From Membranipora membranacea (lineage: Eukaryota; Bryozoa; Gymnolaemata; Cheilostomatida; Membraniporidae), in NCBI GenBank assembly GCA_914767715.1, contig OU612070.1:14153501-14217500 (forward strand): a stretch of DNA of 64,000 nt. The letters run 5' to 3'. A program made the translations under genes and the position numbers. This document shows, in pieces, positions 48,201 through 63,200 of the stretch. The stretch's first letter is position 1, and every line of letters begins with the position of its first letter. The notes beneath the pieces are model-generated. The model was not told the origin of the DNA. It ran no database searches and saw only the letters and a program-made list of their open reading frames with translations.

Positions 48201-51200
48201 GATAGCTGCTTTTCCATCGCTATGAGTGGGCCCAACCATAAGAGAGTTTGAGCAGATAAGTGCATTTAGATATCCTGATATAACGCTAAGCTAATCATAT
48301 GGTAAGATATATGATATATGATAAGCATATGACAAGATAAGACACCAGGGCTCACAGCTAACTATGTATTAGAATTAAAGATTGAATGGTGTCAATTTGA
48401 CAGTCTAAATAACAGAGCTTTTTCAGTCACATAAATTGTAATTTTTCTATGAGGTAATTACCGAAAATAAACAACTTCAACTTCATATATGAACAGAAGG
48501 AGAGGCTTACCATTGATCTCTTCGGGAGCAAACTCCAGAACACCATATATGTAGAGCTTATTTATTGATTCTGGGATCACGTCCAAAACCATCCAATCCT
48601 CTGAAAGAGAAATAACGTAAAAAATTGTCATGAATGTTAGAGATAGCAATACATCAGTAACATAATTTATCATTTTGAAGAAAGTTAATCTAAAGCCTTG
48701 CTTCTTTGACCACAACAAATCGCTTTCCTTAGCTGACCAGTCAAATTCTCCCTGATGAAAGATGTTGTTCAACACAAAAAGAATGACATTAAAGTAATCT
48801 CTGGCACACCGGGACTATGTTTTTTTGTATGCACTAGGTCTTATTTGACCGCCCTATTTAAAGGGACTCCTTAAGCTCGTATGGCTTGTGTTTGGTGGTG
48901 AGACTATACCCTATACCAGCAGAAGGAGATCTTTATAATGTGTGCAAGCACTCAGTTGACATCCTGTATTAACAGACCTGTATGGCTTGCTAGTGCCAAA
49001 AAACGAATGACATCCGGCACCGGGAAACAAACCTGAATCAAAACATCGCAAGTCCTTACCCGTAAACGTTAATTAGCTACGGACTCAAAAAGCGGTATTG
49101 ATTACTTGATTGAAGAGACTGGTAGGGTTACTGGTTATTCATTTTTACTTACCGTTATAAATTTTGACGTCTTTGTCAGCTACAGGAACACCAAACGTAC
49201 CATCTCCATTGTTTCCTCCCCAACCATCTTCTGCTTTCTCCCAGGCAGTGTCCTGTCAAAAATAATACTTTGAAAATTAATTATTATAGTTATGGCATAA
49301 TATTTAGATATTAATATTTGATCAAATAGTTATCATAGTAATGGTATAACCGTGTTCATGAATCTGAAATCTGGCACATGCGAAAACTTATCCCAGAGAT
49401 TTCGGCTGATTTATATTTTTATATGACATTGTATTAATAACTTACGTCTGACCAGAATATGGCGTCATCTGGTCTCTTCTGTGGTGGAGGAACTTGATTA
49501 GGATCGGGTGGAGGGATACAATCGTCAAAGTAACATGTGTACACTCGGAAGTTGATAGCTTTGTTTGAAGCATATCCAAGCGACCTCTTAGATTGAGCAG
49601 TCTTACCAGACACTTGAAAAAAAAAACAAGTAATCATGTTAAGGCAGAGCAGTTCTAAGCTTCAAACATCTCATTGGTGATAAGTCAGTGTACAATCATG
49701 TATATCACAATGACTTTTCACATTTTAAACATTTCATTCCCAATTTGTAATTCCATTTTGATGGCCAATGAGCCAATCAAAATACATATATATATATATA
49801 TATATATAATATATATCAGATGTACTCACCAATGTATGAGAAAGTCAGGTTATCACCAAGGTGCCAATCACCATGAACATTGTCTGCATAAGTGAGTTCT
49901 GATTGGCTGCCATTGCTCTCAGGCCCGCCCACTGTTTGGAACTTATCAGGTTTCTGGAACAGTTGTTGTTCAAAGATAATGTAATCGGTGGTATTGAAGT
50001 TGTAATATGTTCCAGAGTAAGAAGTGTTGGTGAAATGACCGCCGTTCTCATATGTAATTCTGTATGTAGAGCCTCCCATCATCATACACATCCAGCCGAG
50101 GGGATGAGTTAGACGCTTTCTCAGCCATGGGACCTCACTTGTTCCATGCTCGTTTGTAAGAAGGACAGTCTTAAAATCAAGTGACTTGGGCTGTGCCTGC
50201 ACAACAAAAAATACAAAGAAACTATCAATCCAATTTCCTCCACAAAGATATTTCAATTAACCATGTGACATAGTATAACATCACGGATAACCCAGGGGTC
50301 TTTCAATTACGAATGACATCACATCGTTCAAAACAGCGCTCACTTGGTCTTTCAATTAGACAAATAAGTTCCCAAGTTGCTAACTCTGGACGTATATAGT
50401 TCCATCAATGGGCAAGTGATTTGTGAGCGAGGCCCTAGCCTAGTAGGTCTCACTCACAGAGTGAGGGTTAGGATAGCGATTTGGCTGTTTTTTTATTTGA
50501 AATACCCGCAGGTTTTGTGAAGGATAATGTTACTGAATACCTAATCAGAGAAAAAGCTGATGTATCCTCGGATCACACACAATTCAGATGTACACAAATT
50601 GAATGAGTTCAGATAATATAAATACATAATATATATAAATATGTAAATATATGATAGAATATAACATGATAAATACAAATATTATACAAGATTATTCAAT
50701 ATTCACAAATTGATAATATGTAAGATAATTTAATATATATAAATATATAATATAAAAGATAATATCATATAAATAACTATATAATATAACTATATATTAT
50801 ATTATAGTTACATATATAATATATATATAAGATAATATGATATTTATAACTATATAAGATAATATCATATAAAGCTTACATTGTTCCAGGCATATCGGTG
50901 GAAGGGTTTGTCTGTATCACAGATACTGCCCCTGGGAGATCCAGCGCTCCACTCATCGTTCTCAGTGCATACATTAGGGTCTAGTGAGGGGTTAGAGGGT
51001 ACGACCTTTGCCCCGGCTGTGCCTGTCAGTGTACCATCAAGGTCCTCAAATGCCCCCTCATGCTCCCATCTAAAAGCTGACTTCTTAGTTGTGCTTGTCC
51101 ATGTGATTCCTGTTAGTCAATAATCAAAAGCAAATGACAAATAAGCTTACTGTTATCAAATCAATTTCCGATGATCCCTGATTCCTGAGTATTTTCTTAT

Positions 51201-54200
51201 TGATCATGATTCCTTATGATTCCCGATGATTCAAAATGATTCCAAATGATTCCTGTTAGCAAATAAACAAGGGAAGTGAGTTTCGGACTACTAGCACAGT
51301 TACACATCTTTATATGCTTCTTCAGGAGTTATTATTCCATGATCAAGACATAAATACGTATATATATATGTTTATGATATATGCATTCAGATATATACAC
51401 TTTACCTTCAAACTTGTAAGTCCAGCCACCACAGCCTGTGGTACATTTGCCATCAATGGAAGTCACTCCAAAGGCGGCACAGCCGTTTTCATCAAAGTCT
51501 ACAAACTCTGTATCACTGTAAAATGTAAAGAAAGCTGGAGTTGTTATCCTGTACTGTGGGAACACAAACTGTCATTATAAAGACCCCAGAATGATAGACT
51601 AATTTTTTAACAATTATTTTCAATGATGCCATTATTAATTATTAATAATTATTATCAATTATTAATAATATTATTAATGATCCCAGAATTATAGTGAGGG
51701 AGACTGGGTGACCAGAGTAAGAAGACAGCGGGTCAAATGGTACCGTCACGGTAGTCTCAGAAATAGTAAGCTGTCATTTAATGTTGATATAGTAAAAAAC
51801 AAAATGTAAATTCTCTGTCCAAAGTCATTAGTTAGCCAATGTGTTGGGACCAGCCTGATTGGTGGGTGGTCTTATCCCCTTCCACCAATCACAGCCCAAC
51901 ACATTGGCTACCATAAGTCCTTGATGATAAACTTTCAGCTAGCAGATGCACCCTGTTGCATGGATACTTCAATAATTTGGGGCGGGGTTATACTTACTGA
52001 ACCATGAATCCCTCACTAAAAGGGAAGATAATACCTCTCTGAGTACAACCATTAGACACGCCTCCAGACCCGCCCACAATAACAGAATTCTTAATCAGAG
52101 GTCCAGAGTATGAGTATCGGGTGTGATGTATGTTTATCTTACCCTCAATTCCTGTAAGATAATTCCTGATATGAAACTAATGTTTTCAGAGTGACAAACT
52201 AGGTGATACTCATACAACATTAGGGAAGAAATACGTCATTACCTCAACACATTACAATAACACATTTTCACAATACCGTAACATAATAAAAAGTCTGCGG
52301 GAGATTATGATTGCATAGGAAAATCTGATAATTTAAGAGTTCAAATGTTTAATTAATTGTAAGTCCTGTTAAATCTATGGTACAATGCAGTAGAGTCTGT
52401 ATGTTACATCAGTGATTCATGTTTTGTTTGCTTACCTGCTTTCTCATTGTTGACCATAAGAAACCCATCAAACTGCAGATCACCACCGTTAACATACTCT
52501 GCGCCCTTCTCACAATGCCAGGCTGTGAAGGTCTCAAACACTGCTGGTATATTCTTAGTTCTCTGTGAGCAAACACCATCACCTGACAAACAACCAGTAT
52601 AATAGTTAAACATTAAACAGAAGCAAATTCTCCCCAAATCTAAGAAGATAACCCATAGAATTAATATTATTAGGTCTATGGGATAACCACTTAATACATA
52701 AGGAGAGTTTGTAGAGTTTTAAACTCAACATTAATTTTGATAATCTCCTGTGTCTCCTTTGGTCTTAGTAAGTGGAGTGTAGCGGGTGAGAGTGGCATTA
52801 AATAATTATACAAGACGAAAGAGAGGGATTTTTGATAAAGTAATGGACTTAGGCTAGTTTCTCATTTGTGTAACCAATTTCACGGATCAGATTGCATATA
52901 GATATCTGTTAGAGTAATATTTGTAATATGAGTGAGGTATGACCTACAAACAGCATGTAAGACAAGTCTGCAGATTCTTTGTGATACAGCGAGATATAAC
53001 TGATGTGAGAAACAAGGACTTGGTCCAAATTATAACCTACCATCCATAGGGAAGTAATCCTCAAATGTCCACAAACCAAACCATCCAAGGGAGTGAGCTG
53101 TGTTATTACTGAACTCTCCGAGTGGAGCATTCTTAGGACAGAGCAAACTGTTGGCAGATGGTCCCTGTGGGTGGGTATGCATTCTGTACCTTTAATAAAA
53201 AATTACATACTTCTGAGAAGTGAATTGTGCAGTAATGAACAGACCTTAATAAAATAGAAAAAAAAGCAAATGATGTATCCAGGCATTACATAACTTTTTG
53301 AACAGGCTTTACTTCAATGGCTAGTTTTGGGGCTTAGACCTAGATCATTATGTTCATCTAGTACTTAGTAAATCTACCTCAATCCTTACTTTGATTATTA
53401 AAGAGTTGCGAGGATGGTGAATTGGCGTGAAGTACTTGGTTTGCGGGCTTGCTATTCACTGCCATGAGAGTGGTGCCACAGGAGTAGTGGGTTCGAGCCC
53501 CACTGGGGATAACTTTCAAGGTTGATTGTTCTAGTCTTTAGCACCGTCAGGTGTGCATATTTCCTGTTCTACTATTTCTAAGGAAATCTATGCTATGTTC
53601 TTATCGTTCAAATGTAGTGGTGAAATTTGGTGCAATCAATGATTCCTTACCAGAAGGCAAAGTGACTTCCTCCTGCCGCGTGGTTGTGCCTGACGTAGTT
53701 AGTAGGATGAGTTATCCAGAATGCAGCGGGTGTGATGTCATCATTTAGAAGGCTAGTAGAGGGGATAACAAACACTGCCAAGTTATACTGGATGATGTTT
53801 CCTGTAAAAGCAGAGACGCAGCTTGTAAAAATATGTACTCTATGTGTATGACGTATTAAAAATTTTTCAATCTACAAAATGTTACCAGGGAAATCATACA
53901 TACATCTAAATTGGCATTATCAAACCAGTTGTTTTCATTGGAGTGAGTTTAATTGTCCTTTGATTTTATTTCGGTTGCTTTTTTTGTTTCTTTTTGTACT
54001 TCAGGGAGAGCATATTTGGATGATGGTAGATGCAGGGAAGGTGAGAGGATGCAATAAAATGTATAATACTGGATTATCCCCACTCTATTCAGGGAGACAC
54101 ACCTCCCATTATCATCATGTGATTGGTCAATTTATTCATCAATTAATAATGATAACAAATAATCATGAAGATAATAACATCACTTTATACCTGTTTCGAT

Positions 54201-57200
54201 ACTATCCTCGAGGAATACAGCTCCACCCATTACATGGTATATGACGTTATTCTCCAGTAGTACATTGTGAGTGTTATGTACATTGATAGCCCTGTTGAAT
54301 GTTCTGTGTATACTACATCCTCTAACATATGACTGATTCATGTTACCGTTCAAGTGGAAATGTACCGGATATCTACCCAGCCTGAAAGCCTGGCCTGTAA
54401 ACATATCAGACAAGCTAATGAAAGGTGAATCGAGAAACATCACACTGGAGTGGGAGGTAGCTCAGTTGGTGAGAGCGCCTCACATGTGACAAGCAAGATT
54501 AGAGTTGCTGGGACAAATCCCGCCATGGTTTACTGACTACTGGGCTCTGTGCCCCAAGTGAGCTCCGACAAGCTTTCAAACTGACAGTATATGGCGGCAC
54601 ATTCATTTCTCATTTCGGGCTGAGACGTATCCTTGTGATTTTGACCAGCGATGGAGGGATTGGCATGAAACTGAACAGGGCAAGAGTTTTGCTTGATATC
54701 ATAAACGTAATTGTAGCTGTATGATGATTGAGTAGACCAGTAATTTATCGATTTCTTGACTTACCAGCATGAGTGACTTCGATATGAGATAGACGACCGA
54801 CTACCCACTGCATGTCCGGCTCAGGAGCATGCATCAGTATAGCTCCTCCAAACTCATCACTACCCATCTCCTCTCCAAATCTGCCCTGGAAACATGTCTG
54901 TGTGGCAAACTGACCTACAAATACAGAGCCACAGGTATCTATATAGTCAGCATCATGAGCGACAGATGGCATAATCAAATTCGTGAAGTTTTAAATAAAT
55001 TTTTCATTCAACCATTGTTGCTTGCCACAGTTTAGGCATTTACTAGCTAAAATTAATGTTAACTTTCTCATAGTCAGTGGGTCTTTGATCTTTATCTTGG
55101 ACAAATTTGTTCCCAAATCTTTCACTCAGAATGTATAGAGCTACATCAATGAGTGAGCCATTTGGGAACTTTCCCCTAGTAGGTCTCGCTCACTTACTAA
55201 GTTAGCATTTAGATAGCGAATTTGGCTGTCTTTAATTGAAAGTAAAAATGCGTACCGGTGTCAAATCCAGCAGGACAGGCCTCTATAGTCTCACTCCACT
55301 GATGGTTGACTGATCCTCTTACTACTACATTATGTGTGAGTAATCCCACCTCAGCTCTCATCTCCAGGGTGTGACCTCCGCCTAGATTCGCTGTCTCACC
55401 CAGATGACTGTAGTCTAATGTTTCATTCAGTGTAAGTGTGAGACCGTCAGCCGATACCTGAATATATACATGGAATATCAAGTATCAGACATCAATAACA
55501 TACACACTTATTAGATCAAAAATGATCAAATTTGCCATTAATTGGAATTTGCCTGTATTTTGGTTGTTCATGTTCAACTAGTGAGCCGCAAACCTTTTGA
55601 CGATGACTCAAAACAGTCTGCGCATGTGCGAACTGTTGAGGCATACGTTCGTCTCTGCAGCATAGGGCTTGAACTAATTCACCTAGTCTGAGTACCATAA
55701 TTGGGAAAACAATGGAAACCCATAATTTGGAAATATTTGAGCCTAAATGGAACACTGGTTTTGATATCTCATAACCTTGAACCCTGGGAGTTGCCTTTCT
55801 TGATGGAAGGCAGCGCCACCACTGCTGTGCTGCAGAGATAGACTATGTCACAAGGCTATCCTGCAAGCAGAATGGACTCAAAAGGCCACCGACTCACCAG
55901 TTGAACACGAACAACTGGAATGCGGGTAAAATTGGATCAATCATGATCAATACATGATGAATGAAGTCTCATAAAGTCTTATAAGTGAATTGAGTGTTAT
56001 TCTGAGAGCGCTTTTCATCGGTGAAAAATTTAACTCAATTATTTACATTGGTTGGGAGAGAAAGTCAAGGAGTAAATGGTAGTCGATGCTTTCATGCTCA
56101 GATATTTGTTATCACGCAGTTTTATCATTATTGATAACAAAAAGAAGATAACTAAGTTATGTGACTTACAGCTGATATTTCCCTCTGTTCGTTTTCTTTC
56201 TGAGAGTGGCGTTTGCCGGTAGAAGCTATGACTATCATATCTCCGACCTGCCAGTCCACTGCCTTCTGTAGTGTGATCTGATCAGCACCAACTGATACTG
56301 AGCTCTCTAACATCGTCCAGGCTACTCTAGGCTGACCTACACAGTGCAGATGTACAAAGGTCAAAAGGTTAAAAGAAGTCGCCACAGTCGTAAGGGAATT
56401 TATTGCGACTACAAGCATAGTATAGGGATAGTATAGTATCATATAGGGATATATTGTCTATGCTATATTTTTAACAGAAAGAGGTACATTGATATTGATA
56501 TAACTTATGGCGGTCATGACATGAAGCGAAATGACAGGTTATGACGTGACAGGTCATGACATGACAGGAAATGACAGGACATGTAAGAGGACATACCATG
56601 CAGATCTAAAGTTCCGTTACGTACACCCAGTGTCTTAGCTCCATATATGGGCATCTCTAGAGATCTAAGGTGACCGTGTAATGTGATGATTGCTTTATGC
56701 TGGAATGGCTCATCTTCAGTACCGACCTGAATATAACAATGACATAATGGGTGCAATGGTAAAATGTGGGCCAAATCCTACCACCTTACTATCATTTATT
56801 CACAATAGCGACAGGTTTAACTTCCTTACCATCAAAAGATTTGAGAACCTGTGGTCGATTAAAATGGTTGATTATAATCAGGAAGTCTCATCACATGCCA
56901 CATTCTAGAGCATGAGCAGCGAGATATTATTTTTACAGGGCAAGGCTGCAATTCCTGCTCTAGATCGCTCTCTGTTTTAAGGAGGACCTAACACTGCGAA
57001 TTTTGTTGTTGTGTTGGTTGGAGGTGAACCATTCTTGATGAACAAGATTTATTCTCAATTTTGGCCCTCAAGTTGGCCCTCAGACTTGAATCATGACTGA
57101 GCTGGCCTTTGACTGAGAGGGCAACTTCCAATTTAATTTTAAAATGTGCTGTATTCAGCAGGTTTTCAGTTTATGGCCAACTCAGAAACTGGTGCTACAT

Positions 57201-60200
57201 TCAAGAAAATGCTATTTTTTATCATTTTTTTCATATTGTTTTACCCCTGCAAAGAACCTTTAAGAACTGGTGTTTCAATGTTTTATTTCCCTCATAAGTA
57301 AATCATCACCAGATCAACGAAACTTTATAGTTACACAACACCGCTAGTCTCTCACTAATCTTACCTGCAGGGCTCCGCCATCAGTGATTAGAATATTCTC
57401 AGCTTTCAATTCAATGTCCTTCTCATCGAATATCAGCTTACCTATAATCATTCAAGATCAAAATGTATCATACAACGATCACAGCTAAATCATGGACCTG
57501 TGAAACACAGAAGGCCCAACAGGCCCGCCATCTTATTTCATAACCAGGCCAGCCCTCTACAGTATATCTGAGCTATCTGAAGAGACTAACCTTTGATAAG
57601 CAATACTTTGAGAATGGGTGTGTCCATATCCAGTAGAAGTGTCTGACCAGGGGGAACTTCAACTAAGTCTCCTACCTCGGGCAGAGGACCCCCGCCCCAT
57701 GTGTACAATGAGGACCACACATCTATGAAGTAATACTCCACCAGGCCCTGCATTAAAACACCTTCAGAGATCAGGAAATGTAGAAAGCATCATAGAACTA
57801 TTAATACTCGCTCATAGATCTTGTTGTTATACATGTCAAATGTCATCATGTACATAACCCTTAAATTACATCCTTGTAAACCAAAGTCAGTACATAACAT
57901 ATATATGAGAAGAACTCACACTGGCTAAGCCATCACTTCCGAGCATGACCTTGACATTGAACTCTCCACTACCAGAGTGCTGACTGGTCTGACAGATGAT
58001 GTGGGACTCGTTCCTCTCCTGGACATCACACTCAGTACCTCCGATTGTTACAGTAGCGCTGTGGATAAACTCAGAAATATCAAATATTGTAGAGAGAAAT
58101 AATAAATCTATGTGTTCTACAAGCTCAAGTAGACTCATAATGCAAAGGCCATCATCTAAGACATCATAAACAGAATACCATAAAACCTCATAATAAAGTC
58201 ATCAGAGATATAGATGAAGGTGACTTAGAAAATGATACATGTGGACGGGGCTTATATCTGAACAATCTTACCTTTGTGTTGGCCATTGATAGTGACTTGC
58301 AGTGTATGGATCGATCAAAGAGGCTATGTTTTTGAAATGGTTCGCATGGATATATTTGATAATCAACTTCACTTTATCGATTATTTTTGTTTAAATCTTA
58401 CTTGTTACCAGTGTCTAGACCAGATCCAGTGATAGTTAGCATAGTTCCACCACCTGTACCACCTCTTGTTGGGGACACCCCTGTGACTGTCCCGCCTAGA
58501 CTGTATCCATATGTGTAGGAATCCTGTAGAGTAACACTCTCAGTGTACTGAGTTACTTCTACATCACATGTCACATCAGAGCCTCCACTGTTGTCTATTA
58601 TCAGATAGAACATTATAATCAAGGTAAAACTTAGCCACTTAGTATTTTATGAGTGATCCACTAGTTTAAGCGCTCAAACTGTGTCGGGATTGCTGGTAGT
58701 GAGTGACATTTCATTATCAACCACTTTTCTCACCCAGTTGTAAGGAAAGTGGTTGATAATAACATATCACTTTCTACCAGCTATCCCGGCACAGTTTGAC
58801 ACACATATGAAACGCAATGAGTAATCAATGTCTGTAACCAATAGGGTGTAGTTGAGGCAAACACTCAAGTAAGCAGCAGAGCATGTCTATTTTTAGACCA
58901 AGAAACTAGAGAAATTTATATGTCTATTTGCAATCATCTCTCAGCCAAACCACCTAACAAGCTAAGCTTGGCAGATGGATAGTACTGGGCTCATTGTAGT
59001 GAGTTGTTCTGATGGAAGCAGTTCCCTCTTCTGTCATTGTAACTCAATCCTCAAAATAATATTACTCACTTGCAGGCGGTGTGGCGCAGACTACGTGAGA
59101 TGAGTTGACGAGTCGATTATTGCACACTTCACCACATATAGACGCAGATACTGAGCTGTCAAACCCGGCACCAGTTATCGTCACCACCTGTTCCCCACCG
59201 AAGGTGCCTACAAAGTCAGAAATCATAGTTATTTATTACTTATACCTGGTCCAAAACTTTGCGCATGTGCAACTGCTCAGTTCAAATTGGTTATCTTTGC
59301 ACTGTCGCATCTGGAGTAATCCAAATGTGAGTTCTCAAACTGAAAATCACCCCTCCCACACTGGAAAACAGATAGCCTATACAGACCAAATGTAAACGGT
59401 CAATTGGACCACTTTGTTTGAGAGACTTGTGTCATAGAGTTGGTCTGCAAGCAAGAGTGCATGGCCCATTGACTGCATCAACTATACTTTCTACGTGTGA
59501 CTAGAATCTCGAATCAAAGTCCGATTGTCACATAATATTTTTTTGTATTTTCATGGCATATATTTGAACCAACTTGTCAGGTTTTTTGAAAACAAAATAA
59601 AATCCATCTAGCAGAGAGGTTTGGTAAGCTGTTTGATGAGATGCTGTATGATGAGGGTATTGTATATACCTGTATCTGGTGTTATAGAGTCAGCAGACAG
59701 GGTAAAGGTAAAGCTGAGTGATCCTGTTCTGCCCTGATCTTGTACTGTTACCGAGACGTCAACCTGACGTGCCGCACTCTCTCCTAGAGTACAGACTATC
59801 TCATCATCAGAAGAGGAGACAATCTCACATATGATGTCATCGGCTAGTCTAACATACTCTGTGTTAGACAGACCGCTTCCTGTAACAAAAAATTAATGGT
59901 GCAGGAGACTGTTCAATAAAACCAATGCTGGCAATTACTTACATCACAATGCAGAATGATTTCAGCGTTCAGAATTAACTTTTCATTAAATTGGGTTTTG
60001 GTAGAGTTGCCCCAGCATTGAACAATAGAAAGCAACTCCCAGCATTGTTTCAAGGATATGATCATGTGGCAGACATAACAATCATTTTATTTTGTCACAC
60101 AACCTGAGCCAGAGAAACATGATAGAACTAGCCCCATTACTGACAGGTAACCGATGATGATAAAAGGATGACATTGAATATTACCTGCGATAGTGATATC

Positions 60201-63200
60201 CTGCCCACTAAATCCCTGACTAGGTGACACTGAGCTGATCGTTGGAGTATGCTCAGTGCTGTAATTGTACCTTACAGGTGTAAACTGCATCCCTCCTGAT
60301 GATGTCACCACCAAGTCGACTTCTCCGGCAGGATGGTCAGGTGTAAAACATGAGATCAGACTAGGGCTGACATATGTCACCTAAAACATGATTAATAAGT
60401 AACGTGGATACATGATAAGTGGTAGCCTCACACCGGTGGAAATGAGTGGTTGATAATGTAATGCCACTAACTCGCATTGGAGCTGTCTGAGCACTTAGAC
60501 TAGGTGTGTAGCGGTGGTTGACTGAGTAAATACGGAAAGTACAGAGCTGATCCTCATAAGGAGACAAGCATCAACAAAACTTTACTTATATAACGAAACC
60601 ACTTGGGGAGATGTTCAACCTTCATATAAGATACAAATAGATTGAGCAAGGACGATACACCATCAAAAATATCTTCGAGACTCACCTCACAGGGTGATCC
60701 GTCAGCATCAACACTAGTATCTGCTCCCGAGAATCCATTACCGGTGATATTGACCATCTGACCCCCGAATGTAGAGCCAGAACCTGGCCAGACTGAGCTC
60801 GCCATGGCTTCACTTGTGATAGTAAATGTATTCTTTGTTGGCATTCCTTAAAATATAGAGCATATAAGCAATACACCAATGGTATTTAAATGATATCTAA
60901 GATAAATTGAAGTTTCCATGATAATGCCAAAGGGGTGCTAGGATTACTAATTTTAATATGTTAACGATTTTTAGAAAACGAATCAAGTAAACAATATTAT
61001 ACCTGAAGTTTCATTAATATATCCTGTAAATTGTAAAGAGAATAAAATTTTGATGGTTATTTAAAACTTTCCAACCAAAGCTATATTTAATATTTGGAAT
61101 ATACCAATGAATTTCAAATGATAAGTAGGATCTATTCAAGATGGTTGTTATGATGATGCCGAAGGGGTTCTAGGTGTATAAATGTTAACATGTGAAGCTT
61201 CGATAAAACAGATAAAGCGTTCAATATTATACCAAAAGTTTCAGTAATATTTCCTGTAAGAAATGAGTATAAAATATGAACGATTATTTAAGAGCTTTGC
61301 TGGTGTAAACAGTATGACGAATTCATCTGCGAATGAACATATTTCCATATATTTACTCCAACTTGAGGGACCATGGTCTGAATTTGGAGCATTGCATACA
61401 AGTTTATTTCCATAGAGCTATAGAGAGGGGGCAACTTTAGTGGTTGAAAAAAGTTGAGAAGACATTTCTTTCCAGTAAGGAAATAGTTTCAACTGTGTTT
61501 GGAGGTTATTTAAAGGGTTGCCATAGTGCTATTAATTAGACTGAGGCCCTCAATATGATATCAAATATGGGAGGCGCTACCATTGCTTTAATATCTGGAA
61601 TACACCAATGAAATTTCAATGATATATAAAATGTATTCGAGCTAGTTGTCAAGATAATGCCGAAGAGGGTTCTAGGTTTTAAAATATTAACATGTAACGC
61701 TTTGATAAAACAGATAAAGTATACAATATTAATATTATACCAGAAGTCTCAGTAATATTTCCTGTAAGTTGAAAAGCAGAAAAGAGAATAAATTTTTTTG
61801 CGAATGAAGCTTTACCACCATAGCCATATTTAATATCTCAAATACACCAGTGAAATTCAATTTTGTCGAAGTCGGATGTCATGAAAATGCACGCAATAAT
61901 TCTAGGTGAACAAATTTAACATGTGAAGCTTTGATGAAACAGATAAAGTATAAATTATTTTACCTGAAGTTTCAGTAGAATTTTCTGCAAGTTGAAATAT
62001 TATATTTTAAAATATAGGTGTTTAAACCTTTTTCACCATAGCCATATCATATATCTTAAATTTTGTTTGTTTGTATAGATTTTAATGCCTGTCAATACGG
62101 TAAGGTAAATAGGACAGTGCTTACAAAGTAATACACCGATGTAATTAAAATGACATTTAAACCACTGCTGCCACAGCTGGGCTTTGCCCAGCAGAGCCAC
62201 CAGTAAAAAATTTAAATAGAGAGTTGTGGCATCAAAACATCTAGCTAGTAGCCTTGAATGGAATTATATGAGCTCTCAAAATGTAGGGAGTATCTTCTTC
62301 CCCAGCCATCCACCATTAGTGATGACAAATGTTGTTGTTGACCAATCAGGTGCCTTTAAAATTTAGCTGAGATCCAACACTAATAAAAATGTTGGAGCTC
62401 AGCTAGATCTTAAAGGCACTTGATTGGTCAACAACAACATTTGTCATCACTAATGTTGGATGGCTGTGTCAGCAGTGGTTTAATGAGGGGTATTAGTTGG
62501 TTGACAAGATGTCATCTTGTTGGTAATTTGGCTGGGAGGAAAGTTTTTGGTGTTTGTGCAAAGATAGAGACTACGGACATAGACAAATGTATCACAAACG
62601 TGTTCTGGGTAACGATGTAGTTGCAGGGTGATAGGGGACAAGGTTTGAAAATGTTAACACGTAATTTCAGGGTAGAAGAAAACAAGATTACAATATTATA
62701 CCTGAAGATGCAGTACTATTTTCTGTAAGTTTAAAAGCAGAAAAGAGTATAAATATTGGCAATTTGAATCTTTCCCAATATACCCCTGTATAATATCTTG
62801 AATAACCAGTAAATTTAAATTGTTTTCAAGTATGTTGTAATGATAATGATGAAGAGGTTCTAGATTTATAAATTTCAACATGTAACATGTTGATAAAACA
62901 ATTCAAATATACACTATTATACCTGAAGTGTGAGTAGTATTCACTGTAAGATGGAAAGCAGATATGAGTACAACATATTAGCAATTTGAAGCCTTTCAAC
63001 AGTAGCCATATATAATAGACATATTCAACATATGATAATGAGACCTACCCCATGTAGACAACACAAAATGTTAGAAACGAAAGCTGAGCAGCAAAATAAT
63101 TGTTGTATCCTCGCACCGTAACATTTAGAACAATACAAACATCTATTGTTAAATGTAGGCCTTCGATCTCTCCAGACATCTGCTGTTAATTTTGTTGTAT

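Noticed and set aside
51406-51565. Earlier acceptor giving YRITTPAFFTFYSDTEF
   Set aside because: The preceding exon leaves phase 2. That acceptor then reads into TAA, while the acceptor at 51516 fits the phase and has a better pyrimidine tract.
57109-57297. 62-codon plus-strand open frame between G8 exons
   Set aside because: Lies in an intron on the opposite strand, is AT-rich and has no domain.
60361-60567. Open frame SPYEDQLCTFRIYSVNHRYT as a possible PKHD1L1-like exon
   Set aside because: The exons at 60686 and 60185-60380 already join in phase to give SPCEVTYVSPSLISCF, so no exon is needed here.
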